Source: Pyrinomonadaceae bacterium
GTDB lineage: Bacteria > Acidobacteriota > Blastocatellia > Pyrinomonadales > Pyrinomonadaceae
Assembly (NCBI GenBank): GCA_019694355.1
Contig: JAIBCB010000007.1
Coordinates: 1-42,377 of the forward strand
Length of the DNA stretch: 42,377 nt
Direction: 5' to 3'
Below the pieces are notes generated by a model. It saw only the letters and a list, made by a program, of their open reading frames with translations, ran no database searches and was not told the DNA's origin. Position 1 is the stretch's first letter. Each line of letters starts with the position of its first letter. The position numbers and the translations under genes were made by a program. Of the stretch, positions 33,626 to 41,643 are shown one piece after another.

Positions 33626-33850
33626 TCTGGGCTTGCCCTTTGGCAGTGCGGTCAGGCTCGCCTGACCGTCCATCGTCAACTATAGACATTCGGAGGCGAC
33701 TCTGCCGCCGACAAGGCCTTTGTCGCCCGCTCCCGCGGGCTCCGTCTATACTTTGGCGGCTCGACGGTCGGGCAAGCCCGACCGCACTGCGATGCGGCAA
33801 GCCGCAAGAGAATGAACCCCGACCGCACTGCAATATGGCAAGCCGCCATT
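33626..33850. repeat. ~220-bp composite repeat, copy 1
   Basis: It starts with TGGGCTTGCCCTTTGGCAGT and holds the hairpins CGGTCAGGC-TC-GCCTGACCG (33649-33668), GCCCGC-TCCC-GCGGGC (33725-33740) and CGGTCGGGC-AA-GCCCGACCG (33765-33784). A direct repeat of the whole unit lies at 34412-34625. No coding potential is seen. Confidence 0.8.
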
Positions 33851-33940
33851 TTCAGCGAATTCTTGCCAAAATTACTCGGCTTCTTGGGTGTTATCAAAGA
33901 TCGAGGGCTGCTTAGATGCGTGATGGCTTGGCAGTTGTTC

Positions 33941-34234
33941 TAGCTTAGCCACGCCGTTTACGGCGTGGTTAGGATCGCGAAAGAATACCAGAGGGCGTTC
34001 ACGCCCTTCTACTCGTCAATGCGTTCCAATGGATCGTGAATGGTTGTTGTTAAGAAACGCGTAAAGGTCAGGCTTCATCGCACCGATGATCAACGGCAGA
34101 TCATCCTTTATGTGCCACGTTATATGCAGATTTATTTCTGAATAAACTCTGATCGACATTTCTTTGAAAGCCCGTGAACGGGCTAAAACAAATTTCCCGA
34201 CGTGTACCACGCCATAAATGGCGTGGCTAAGCTA
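33941..34234 (-). mobile_element. decayed Y1-transposase element between inverted hairpins
   Basis: The ends are inverted copies of each other. The left end at 33941-33968 reads TAGCTTAG followed by CCACGCC-N6-GGCGTGG. The right end at 34207-34234 reads CCACGCC-N6-GGCGTGG followed by CTAAGCTA. Inside each lies a further hairpin: AGGGCGT-TC-ACGCCCT (33991-34007) and AGCCCG-TGAA-CGGGCT (34169-34184). The centre holds the truncated transposase at 34016-34159. At ~294 bp it is too short for a working element. Confidence 0.65.
34016..34159 (-). pseudogene. truncated Y1 (IS200-like) transposase, N-terminal fragment
   Basis: The peptide MSIRVYSEINLHITWHIKDD with LPLIIGAMKPDLYAFLNNN after it matches the N-terminus of the Y1 transposases that begin EINLHITWHTK. 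The HUH motif, the catalytic Tyr and everything beyond residue ~40 are missing. It ends at a stop inside the element's left flank. It differs clearly from the intact transposase at 36580. Confidence 0.6.
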
Positions 34235-34269
34235 AAACAGAGAATCATCTTTTGCTTTCGAAATTTATT

Positions 34270-34354
34270 GGGCTAAAGCCCAAGATCGATAACTAACCGA
34301 TGTCCACTAGCTACGGCTTTAGCACTGGCAGGCTCTGATGCCAGAACCTAGTGG
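34270..34354. repeat. further hairpins next to the decayed element
   Basis: GGGCT-AA-AGCCC lies at 34270-34281. A larger stem CCACTAG/CTAGTGG (34304-34310 with 34348-34354) encloses CTGGCA/TGCCAG (34325-34330 with 34339-34344). No coding potential is seen. Confidence 0.6.
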
Positions 34355-34411
34355 CAATTCCGAAGAAGATTCGCCCGCAACGCCGAAGCTGGTGGCAATT
34401 CACCGTCACGT

Positions 34412-34625
34412 TTTGGGCTTGCCCTTTGGCAGTGCGGTCAGGCTCGCCTGACCGTAAATGTCGACTATCAGAAATCGGAGGCGGCTCGGCCGCCGACAGA
34501 CGCTTGGTCGCCCGCTCTCGCGGGCTCCATCTATATTTTGGCGGCTCGACGGTCGGGCGAGCCCGACCGCACTGCGCTGCGGCAAGCCGCAAGAAAATGA
34601 GCCCCGACCGCACTTCGATGGGACA
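34412..34625. repeat. ~220-bp composite repeat, copy 2
   Basis: This is a direct repeat of 33626-33850. Hairpins are CGGTCAGGC-TC-GCCTGACCG (34435-34454) and CGGTCGGGC-GA-GCCCGACCG (34550-34569). The two-base loop differs from copy 1 (GA against AA) while the arms are unchanged. It runs almost to the 3' end of the DUF885 gene. Confidence 0.8.
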
Positions 34626-34681
34626 GAGTCGCAAGGAACCCAACCGCACTGCCTTAGGGCAAGCCCATCGGTACCTTGCAT

Positions 34682-36427
34682 CTACTTCTTCCCGAGGTCG
34701 TAGTAGCGCCAGGTCGGTTTGTAGTCGCGGGTGAGCTTTGCGTCTGTGAGCGTGGCCCGGACCATCTCGACCGGGATCGGGCCTTCTTTTAGGATCGCGT
34801 CGTGGAACGCGCGGTCGGTCATCTTTTTTGAATCGACGAGGTCGTGATGCAGTGCGTAGAACTGCAGACCGCCCATCATATACGCCATTTGATAGAGCGG
34901 GCCGTAATCTCCGGCGAAAGAGCGTCGAACTTCGGCGAGAGCGTTCTCGCGTTCGTGCCCGACCTTGTTGACGAGAAGATCGACGCACTGCTCCGGCGTC
35001 CATTTGCCGAGGTGAAAGTTCAGGCTGAAGATGATCCTCGCCGCACGATGCGAACGCCAAAAGAGCGCACCGATCTTATCCTCGGGTGTCTTGTCAAAAC
35101 CGCGATCCCAAAGCAGGAATTCCCAATACAACGCCCAGCCTTCCATCCAGAACGGCGTGCTGAACATACGGCGGTACGGTTTGTATCGCGAGGTCATAAA
35201 GCCTTGCAGATGATGGCCCGGAATTAGCTCGTGATGCGTAACGGCACGCGAGAAATGCGGGTTGTTGCCGCGCATCGACATCATCTTTTGCTCTTGCGTC
35301 ATCGTGTCGGTCGGGTAACTGACGAGGATCGTTTCGCCGCCTAAGAAGAACGGTGCGACGAGCTGGCGTTCGGGCGTCATCATCTCCATACGCCACGATT
35401 CTTCCGCAACACGCGGCACAGTTACGAGGTCATTCTTTTTAACGTAATCGATCGCTTCGCGTGCGAAGTCGCGGATCAATTCAGGCTGCTTGCCCGGCTC
35501 GACGTATGTCTTCTTGACGGCCTCGATGGCCTTCATATAATCGTCGCCGTAACCCATCTCACGCGATGCCTTCTTGAACTCCGCGATGCACCATTCGAAC
35601 TCTTTGTTCGCGATCTCGACAAGTTCCTCGGGCGTGTACGGGATCATCTCGAACCGCAGCTCTTCGATGAGAGCTTCGCGGCCGATCGGGTCGCCGATGA
35701 TCGTCGTCTTGTCATCCGCCGCGATGCCGACGAGCTTGGTCGTTACGAACTTTTGATATTTGTCGAGAGCTTCGTCAGCGGCCTTGTATGGCGACTCGCA
35801 CCACCAAGTGAATTTCGGATCGTAGCCGTTATAAAAGGTGTACCAACGCTTCAACGTGTCGCGCAGGCCCGCGACCGCCCTCGCCGCACGGTATGCGACC
35901 GTGCGTTTCGGCTTCGTGGCTGACGCCGCTCCAAATGCCGTCTGCGTGTCCGCGATCTGTTTCGCGAGGTCGTTCAACGCAGCGGCGGACTTTGCCGGAT
36001 CCGCAAAATCCAGCCGACGGCGTGCGTCCTCAAGATCTGTGATCGTCCGTGCGAAAGGTATCAGCGGCTCCATCTCGGCGAACTGCGCCGTAAGCTGCGA
36101 CATCTGATGCTTTTCGTGTTCAAGGTGATTCTTGAAGAGCACATAATCGACCTGATCATCGTGGCCCAGCGCGTCGAAATTCATCTTCGCAAGCGTCGAA
36201 AGCTCGTTGTCGTAAAGCTCGCTCAGCCTCGCCATTCGCGCCGCCGAAAGTTCCGAACGCCAAAGACGGTCGAACGAGCCCGTATCCTGCGCAAATCGCT
36301 CGATCTCACCCCGCAGACGCGACGGAGCCTCACTCTGCTGGCCGATCGCCGCCTGGACGAACATTCCTTGCACCAGCATCGCCAGCACAAACCCAAAACA
36401 CACACACCGCCGCCCGATCATTTTCAT
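34682..36427 (-). CDS. exported DUF885 family protein (putative metallopeptidase)
   Basis: The 581-residue protein has a signal peptide (VCFGFVLAMLVQGMFVQAAIG). The DUF885 signature THHELIPGHHLQGF resembles an HExxH-type zinc site but is spaced as HELxPGHH. WMEGWALYWEFLLWDRGF, another family hallmark, follows. Length is normal for the family, which is thought to include peptidases. A GGAG site 8 bp upstream supports the first ATG. The repeat island lies downstream and the transposase composite upstream. Confidence 0.85.
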   Translation of the reverse strand: MKMIGRRCVCFGFVLAMLVQGMFVQAAIGQQSEAPSRLRGEIERFAQDTGSFDRLWRSELSAARMARLSELYDNELSTLAKMNFDALGHDDQVDYVLFKNHLEHEKHQMSQLTAQFAEMEPLIPFARTITDLEDARRRLDFADPAKSAAALNDLAKQIADTQTAFGAASATKPKRTVAYRAARAVAGLRDTLKRWYTFYNGYDPKFTWWCESPYKAADEALDKYQKFVTTKLVGIAADDKTTIIGDPIGREALIEELRFEMIPYTPEELVEIANKEFEWCIAEFKKASREMGYGDDYMKAIEAVKKTYVEPGKQPELIRDFAREAIDYVKKNDLVTVPRVAEESWRMEMMTPERQLVAPFFLGGETILVSYPTDTMTQEQKMMSMRGNNPHFSRAVTHHELIPGHHLQGFMTSRYKPYRRMFSTPFWMEGWALYWEFLLWDRGFDKTPEDKIGALFWRSHRAARIIFSLNFHLGKWTPEQCVDLLVNKVGHERENALAEVRRSFAGDYGPLYQMAYMMGGLQFYALHHDLVDSKKMTDRAFHDAILKEGPIPVEMVRATLTDAKLTRDYKPTWRYYDLGKK

Positions 36428-36446
36428 AAGTTAACTCCGAAGTAAA

Positions 36447-37122
36447 CGTGCATTGCACGGGATAATTCTACCTGAGCGTGCTTTGCACGCGACAATTCTA
36501 TTAGCTACAGGTGCAGCGAAGCGAAACCTGTAGAAAAGCAATAACACCGTATAGAGCGTGTGGTAACACGCGACCCTTTTCACGCCCAAAGGTATTCATC
36601 CTCAAAAGCGATTCGATGTTTTCGCAATAACGATCTGTATTCATCTTCAAACGACTGGCCGAGATGGTGAGACTTCTGGTTTCTAATATATCGGCGTACC
36701 GGCTCAAGGGCCGATTCGCTAATAGTGAATGCACCGTAACGTCGCTGCCAGCTAAATTCACGTAAACGATTCTGTCGCACCCATCTCGACGACGAAGCTT
36801 TCACGTCGCGCATCAAGTCGGGAAATCCGGCTTTTAGGTCGAGCTGGGTGGCAATGTGCAAATGATCGGGCATTCCACCTATCTCAAGCGTCTGGCCCCC
36901 GTGATTTTTTATGATTCCGGAAATATAGGCGTGTAACTCAGACTCCCATTCATTCGCGATCAGTAGTCTTCGGTCTTTGGTCGCAAAGACGATATGAAAT
37001 AGAAAATGCGTGTGCGACATTGCAATATCGCCTGTTTCACAGGCTGGGTGAATATTCGCCGGCACCTACAGGTTTCGCTCCGCTTCACCTGTAGCTACCA
37101 AAATTCTGCGTGCTACGCACGC
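36447..37122 (-). mobile_element. Y1 transposase unit flanked by inverted REP-like hairpins
   Basis: On the left, hairpins CGTGC/GCACG (36447-36459), A GCGTGC/GCACGC (36476-36490), B CTACAGGT/ACCTGTAG (36505-36533) and C GCGTGT/ACACGC (36556-36571) stand beside the gene's 3' end. On the right, beside its 5' end, B (37066-37094) and A (37108-37122) recur in the opposite order. An extra GCCTGT/ACAGGC hairpin lies at 37030-37044. The flanks are therefore inverted around the transposase gene, the arrangement known for REP-associated tyrosine transposases. A solo A-B-C set lies at 2905-3001. Confidence 0.75.
36580..37020 (-). CDS. Y1 (IS200/REP-associated) tyrosine transposase
   Basis: This is a 146-residue single-strand DNA transposase of the HUH family. 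It starts THFLFHIVFATKDRRLLI, has the HUH site MPDHLHIA (H53 and H55) and the single catalytic Tyr111 in RRYIRNQKSHH with Gln115. All key residues are intact, so it may be active. The ATG at 37020 begins at the conserved MSHTHF; the frame is open 15 codons further. No second ORF such as tnpB is present, which with the inverted hairpins favours the REP-associated type over an IS605 element. Confidence 0.88.
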   Translation of the reverse strand: MSHTHFLFHIVFATKDRRLLIANEWESELHAYISGIIKNHGGQTLEIGGMPDHLHIATQLDLKAGFPDLMRDVKASSSRWVRQNRLREFSWQRRYGAFTISESALEPVRRYIRNQKSHHLGQSFEDEYRSLLRKHRIAFEDEYLWA

Positions 37123-37150
37123 AAACGATCGGTCCGTTAATTCTCGAACG

Positions 37151-38329
37151 TTAGGCTATCTCGCCCAGAAAGCTCACGCCATCAGCGATCGTAAGGCCGA
37201 AGTTCTCGGCGATGGTCTGGCCGATGTCGGAGAGCGACTGGCGTGTTCCGAGATCAACGCCGGGACATGCATTTGCGCCGTAAACGAGCAGCGGTACGTA
37301 TTCCCGCGTGTGGTCGCTTCCCTCTTTTGTCGGATCGTTGCCGTGGTCGGCGGTCAGAATGAGCAGATCGTCCGGCTTCATTGCCGACATAATTTCGGGC
37401 AGACGCAGGTCGAATTCCTCGAGCGCACGAGCGTAGCCTTCAGGGTCGCGGCGGTGGCCGTAGAGCATATCGAAATCGACAAGGTTCGAAAAGATGAGGC
37501 CGCGATTCTCAGCGTTCAAAGCCTCGATCGTCGAATCGACCGCTTGATCATTGTTCTTGCCGACAAGCTCTTCCGTCACACCCATTCCGTCGTATATCGA
37601 CGCGATCTTGCCGATGCAGACGACGTCCAGCCCGGCATCCTTGAGCAGCGGGAGAAGATTGTTCGACGGCGGCGGTACCGCGTAATCGTGGCGGTTCTCC
37701 GTGCGTTTGAAGTCAGCGGCGTTCGATCCTAGAAAAGGCCTCGCGATCACACGTGCGACCTCGTCGTCGCCGCTAAGGATCTTGCGGGCGATCTCGCATA
37801 TCTCGTACAAACGGTCGATCGGAATGATCTCTTCGTGAGCGGCGATCTGGAACACGGAATCTGCGGACGTGTAAACGATCGGCTTGCCGCTTGCGACGTG
37901 TTCTTCGCCAAGCTGCTTGATGATCTCTGTGCCGCTCGCGGGAATGTTGCCGAGAACGCCGGGCACATTTGCCTCTGCTACGAAACGATCGATAATGCGG
38001 TCGGGAAAGCCGTCGGGGAACTTCGGAAAGCCTTGTTTTAAGATGATGCCCGCCATTTCCCAATGTCCGGTCGTCGTGTCCTTGCCGTCGGATTTCAGCG
38101 TGCATTTGCCGAATGAGCCGGTCGGTGCATCGCTTGGCGAAAGCCCGGCGAGCGGCGTGATATTCCCAAGCCCCAAGCTCTGAAGATTGGGGAGATCGAC
38201 CTTTCGGCGCTCTAGTATGTGGCCAAGCGTATCTGCACCCGCGTCGCCCCAAGCAGCGGCGTCCGGCATCTCGCCGATACCTGCCGAATCAAGTACCACT
38301 AAACAAATTCGTCCAAATCTCTGTGTCAT
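37151..38329 (-). CDS. deoB: phosphopentomutase
   Basis: DeoB moves phosphate between C1 and C5 of ribose and deoxyribose, linking nucleoside breakdown to pentose phosphates and to DeoC. The 392-residue protein has VVLDSAGIGEMPDA, the phosphorylated Thr region GKDTTTGHWEMAG and metal ligands in LTADHGNDP and DHTREYVPLL. Length is normal. The ATG at 38329 lies 10 bp after the upstream VWFA gene, so the two are probably co-transcribed. The deoC gene is 26 kb away. Confidence 0.96.
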   Translation of the reverse strand: MTQRFGRICLVVLDSAGIGEMPDAAAWGDAGADTLGHILERRKVDLPNLQSLGLGNITPLAGLSPSDAPTGSFGKCTLKSDGKDTTTGHWEMAGIILKQGFPKFPDGFPDRIIDRFVAEANVPGVLGNIPASGTEIIKQLGEEHVASGKPIVYTSADSVFQIAAHEEIIPIDRLYEICEIARKILSGDDEVARVIARPFLGSNAADFKRTENRHDYAVPPPSNNLLPLLKDAGLDVVCIGKIASIYDGMGVTEELVGKNNDQAVDSTIEALNAENRGLIFSNLVDFDMLYGHRRDPEGYARALEEFDLRLPEIMSAMKPDDLLILTADHGNDPTKEGSDHTREYVPLLVYGANACPGVDLGTRQSLSDIGQTIAENFGLTIADGVSFLGEIA

Positions 38330-38339
38330 AAAAGTTGTG

Positions 38340-39449
38340 TTAATTCGTCGGAGCTGTGTAGCCTTCGCGGGCACGGACCTGCGAACCTGCGGGCAAGCCC
38401 TTTAGCTCCACCTTTATCTTGCGATATTTGCCGTCCCGCGTCTCGTTCGTAGGGTAATATCCGAGAGTGAATTTCGTACCGATCTCCGCCGCGACCTCCT
38501 GAAACGCACGCCGAGCATCGGCAAGGTCGCTGGTAAAGAAGACCTTTCCGCCCGAACGTTTTGCGAGGTCCTGCATCTCGCTATCTGCGATCTCATAGAG
38601 CTTTTTGCTGACGGCAAGCCGCTCGAAATCTCCAAGCTGGCAAAACACCGATGCCTTTTCCATCGAAGGACTTCCTTTCAGCGTTCGGTAATATCGTCGG
38701 ATCTGTGCCGTCGAGAACCGCATTGCGGCTTCGCAGTCGCCAAGGAGATTCTCTTCAAAATACTCCCGCGTATCGACACGCACAAAGTATGAGATCAACC
38801 CTTTTGCCTCGAGCTTGGTTCGCACCTCATCAAAATCGGCCGAACTCGTCGAATCTACTCCGTCAGTCAAAGCAACGACCGCCTGGCGGCCGCGAAACTC
38901 TGCCGTCACCGGGCCACCGAAGATCTTGTCTGCGATGTCGGCCATTCCGTCGTAATAAGGCGTGCCGGCACTTGTCTTCAGGCCGCGAAGACCCGCAACA
39001 AGCTTCTCGCGATCCGCACTCAACGGCGAAAGCACATCGATCACGGGTGAACTTCCCGCATCGCCAACGCTCATTGAGAACGAAACGATCGCGACGCGGT
39101 CTCCGGGTCTTAATGAACGTATAAAGATCTCCGCCGCCCGCCGGATCATCGGCAGATCATTCCGCGCCGAACCGGAAGTATCAAGCAGCAAGGCGACCTC
39201 GAACGGTGCCGTCGCCGACGTAAATTCAGCGACCGTTTGCTTGACGCCGTCTTCAAATATCACGAAATTGGCGGCTTTAAGGGCCTTGATCGGCGTCCCC
39301 TTTGCGTCCGATACTGCGACCGGAACATCCACAAGATCGGTCGAAACGCGGATGACATCGTCGTTCGGTTTGGTATCTTGCGCACGAAAGCCTGCCGCAA
39401 ACAGAGCGATAAGACACAAAAAAACGATTACTCTGGCCAGCGTCCCCAT
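38340..39449 (-). CDS. VWFA-related acidobacterial-type exported protein
   Basis: The 369-residue protein has an N-terminal signal or anchor (VIVFLCLIALFAAGFRA). A strand-rich region follows (VIRVSTDLVDVPVAVSDAKG, FVIFEDGVKQTV), then a von Willebrand A domain with the metal motif DTSGSAR and the FRGRQAVVALTDGVDSTS region. The C-terminal YYPTNETRDGKYRKIKVEL then VRAREGY is typical of the acidobacterial VWFA family. It probably mediates protein contacts in the envelope. It is 10 bp upstream of deoB, an unexpected operon partner. Confidence 0.88.
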   Translation of the reverse strand: MGTLARVIVFLCLIALFAAGFRAQDTKPNDDVIRVSTDLVDVPVAVSDAKGTPIKALKAANFVIFEDGVKQTVAEFTSATAPFEVALLLDTSGSARNDLPMIRRAAEIFIRSLRPGDRVAIVSFSMSVGDAGSSPVIDVLSPLSADREKLVAGLRGLKTSAGTPYYDGMADIADKIFGGPVTAEFRGRQAVVALTDGVDSTSSADFDEVRTKLEAKGLISYFVRVDTREYFEENLLGDCEAAMRFSTAQIRRYYRTLKGSPSMEKASVFCQLGDFERLAVSKKLYEIADSEMQDLAKRSGGKVFFTSDLADARRAFQEVAAEIGTKFTLGYYPTNETRDGKYRKIKVELKGLPAGSQVRAREGYTAPTN

Positions 39450-39659
39450 TGCGGATTCGATGTACAAATTGTAGCAGAGAATTAAGGCGGCCGAACGTCC
39501 AGGCCCCTCGCTTCGGTTAGGAAATCGCGTCGAACATTTGGTATGATTTCCGCAAGTCAGCATAAAACTTGATCTCAGCGAAGCTTCTCACGTTTCATCG
39601 TTGTGCGTGAACATCGCAACAAAACTCTGACCTAAATCTGGTTTATGGGAGTAAGAATA

Positions 39660-41426
39660 ATGAAAAAGGAATTTCTCCGGATCCTCTTTATCGTCTGGAT
39701 CGCCGCTGTCGTATGTGTCGGCAGCGTTTTTGCTCAAGGCAATGCAGCCCGAAAGTCTGCAGTGCGAGACACAAAGAATGTGGCTCCTTCGGCCGCTCTT
39801 TTGGTTGAAGATTTCCCTTATGCCCCCGGCTCGCTTCTGACCAACAACGGTTGGGCAGCACAAAGCGGTGCGGGAACGAATTCGATCGCCACAGTAGCGC
39901 CCGGCCTGACCTTGGCTGGCTATCCGGGTTCGGGTATCGGAAATGCTGTGGCAATGACCACGAGCGGCGAGGATGTGAATCGTGCGTTTGCGGTCCAGTC
40001 GTCCGGTTCAGTTTATGCTGCGTTTCTTGTCAATGTAAGCGATGCTTCTGCGACCGCTCCCGGCGGATACTTTTTCCATTTCGGCCCGGACCCGATCGGT
40101 TCGACTTTTCGCGGACGTGTCTTTGCGGTAAAAGATGGCTCGAATAACCTCGCTTTCGGTATTTCCGTTGCTGCGACCTCGGCTGCCGGCGTCACTCTCA
40201 CTCCGTTCACATATTCGCTCAACACAACGTACTTAGTCGTTGTGAAGTACAACATCATTGACGGAACCGGCAATGACACTGCCGAACTCTTTGTCAGCAC
40301 GACCGTTCCGGGAACTGAACCGGCACCGACCGTTTCCTCGACCGACACCTCGCCGGGCGACATTTCGCCGGCCGCGGTCGCTCTGAGACAAGGAACGAGC
40401 TCCACATCTCCAACATTACACCTTGACGGCATTCGTGTCGGGACGAGCTGGGCTGACGTTACTCAGGGCGGCACTCCGCAGAACACGCAGCATGTGCTTG
40501 ATTTCAATGGCGACGGCAAAACCGATTATGTTGTGACCCGCAATGAGGGAGGCGGCCCGACCGACACGATCACTTGGTACGAATGCTATTCGACCGGTGC
40601 TCCGCAGGCGTGCTCGGGCGACGCGGCTCCGGCGTTTGGCGTTGCGATCGATCGGGTGACCCCGGCAGATTTTGACGGCGATGGTAAGACCGACGTTGCG
40701 ATCTGGCGTGAAGCTCCTGCCGGATCTGCCGCGTTCTATATCCTGCAAAGTTCAGACAGCACAGTTCGCGTCGATGTTTTTGGTCAAACCGATGATGATC
40801 CTTCGGTCGTGGCCGACTACACGGGCGACGGCAAGGCAGACCCCGCGGTCTATCGTGCCGGCGTAAATTCGGGCGACCAGAGCTACTGGTTCTATCGGGC
40901 AAGCAGCGGCCCGAACAGCGGCAATATCGTTTACAATCCGTGGGGCCTTGACTCCGACTATCCGGCTCCCGGCGATTACGATGGTGACGGTAAAGCAGAC
41001 TTTATGGTGCAGAGGGGCGGCGGCCCGCAGGGCGTCTATTGGCTCCTTTCGAACGAAACGGGTGCTATCAGCACGTACTACTTCGGAACACCGTTCGACT
41101 TCATCGTTCCCGGCGACTATGACGGCGACGGTAAGACGGACATTGCGGTCATCCAGACGAGCGGCGGCAATATCAACTGGTTCGTCCGCAAGAGCTCGGC
41201 TCCGACCGATTCACCCTACTTTGGCTCCTGGGGCCTGGCGGCCACGGATTCCACCGTTCAAGGCGACTATGACGGCGATGGCAAGACCGATCTTGCGGTC
41301 TGGCGGCCTGACAATGACCCGACGCAGAACTACTTCTACGTCCTTTCGAGTGCATCCGGGTCCCTCATCCAGACAGAGTGGGGTTCAAATGGCGACACTC
41401 CGGTTGCCAACTACAACACGCACTGA
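39660..41426 (+). CDS. secreted protein with FG-GAP/VCBS repeats
   Basis: The 588-residue protein has a signal peptide (FLRILFIVWIAAVVCVGSVFAQ). An N-terminal jelly-roll-like region (~40-265, LLVEDFPYAPGSLLTNNGW, HLDGIRVGTSWADV) follows. Six calcium-binding FG-GAP/VCBS repeats then run from the motif NTQHVLDFNGDGKTDYVV to the C-terminus (pattern DYDGDGKTDxAVWR). No enzymatic site is seen; an adhesin or carbohydrate-binding surface protein is likely. A GGGAG site supports the ATG at 39660. A strong terminator follows at 41453. Confidence 0.82.
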   Translation: MKKEFLRILFIVWIAAVVCVGSVFAQGNAARKSAVRDTKNVAPSAALLVEDFPYAPGSLLTNNGWAAQSGAGTNSIATVAPGLTLAGYPGSGIGNAVAMTTSGEDVNRAFAVQSSGSVYAAFLVNVSDASATAPGGYFFHFGPDPIGSTFRGRVFAVKDGSNNLAFGISVAATSAAGVTLTPFTYSLNTTYLVVVKYNIIDGTGNDTAELFVSTTVPGTEPAPTVSSTDTSPGDISPAAVALRQGTSSTSPTLHLDGIRVGTSWADVTQGGTPQNTQHVLDFNGDGKTDYVVTRNEGGGPTDTITWYECYSTGAPQACSGDAAPAFGVAIDRVTPADFDGDGKTDVAIWREAPAGSAAFYILQSSDSTVRVDVFGQTDDDPSVVADYTGDGKADPAVYRAGVNSGDQSYWFYRASSGPNSGNIVYNPWGLDSDYPAPGDYDGDGKADFMVQRGGGPQGVYWLLSNETGAISTYYFGTPFDFIVPGDYDGDGKTDIAVIQTSGGNINWFVRKSSAPTDSPYFGSWGLAATDSTVQGDYDGDGKTDLAVWRPDNDPTQNYFYVLSSASGSLIQTEWGSNGDTPVANYNTH

Positions 41427-41452
41427 TCCGGCGCATCGACGTTGGGTCAAAG

Positions 41453-41485
41453 AGGCCGGCATCTTCGGATGCCGGCCTTCTTTTT
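41453..41485 (+). terminator. Rho-independent terminator
   Basis: The 11-bp stem AGGCCGGCATC/GATGCCGGCCT (41453-41463 with 41468-41478) is capped by the stable TTCG tetraloop and followed by TCTTTTTG. Confidence 0.9.
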
Positions 41486-41643
41486 GCAATGGCACCTTTA
41501 TACCTGGGGCGGGCTAATTCAGCGTCCTGCGTTTGACCAAATCCCGACTTGCGCTTAGAATTGCTCTGTTAAGTGTTACATTTTGACCGTATTCTATTAG
41601 ATCGTGGGTAGCCTTATATCTACTCGAGAATTGGAGGGAGTAT

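Noticed and set aside
34311..35060. A 249-codon minus-strand ORF rich in Arg and Pro
   Set aside because: It reads through repeat DNA and a shifted frame of the DUF885 gene, so its composition reflects the GC-rich opposite frames.
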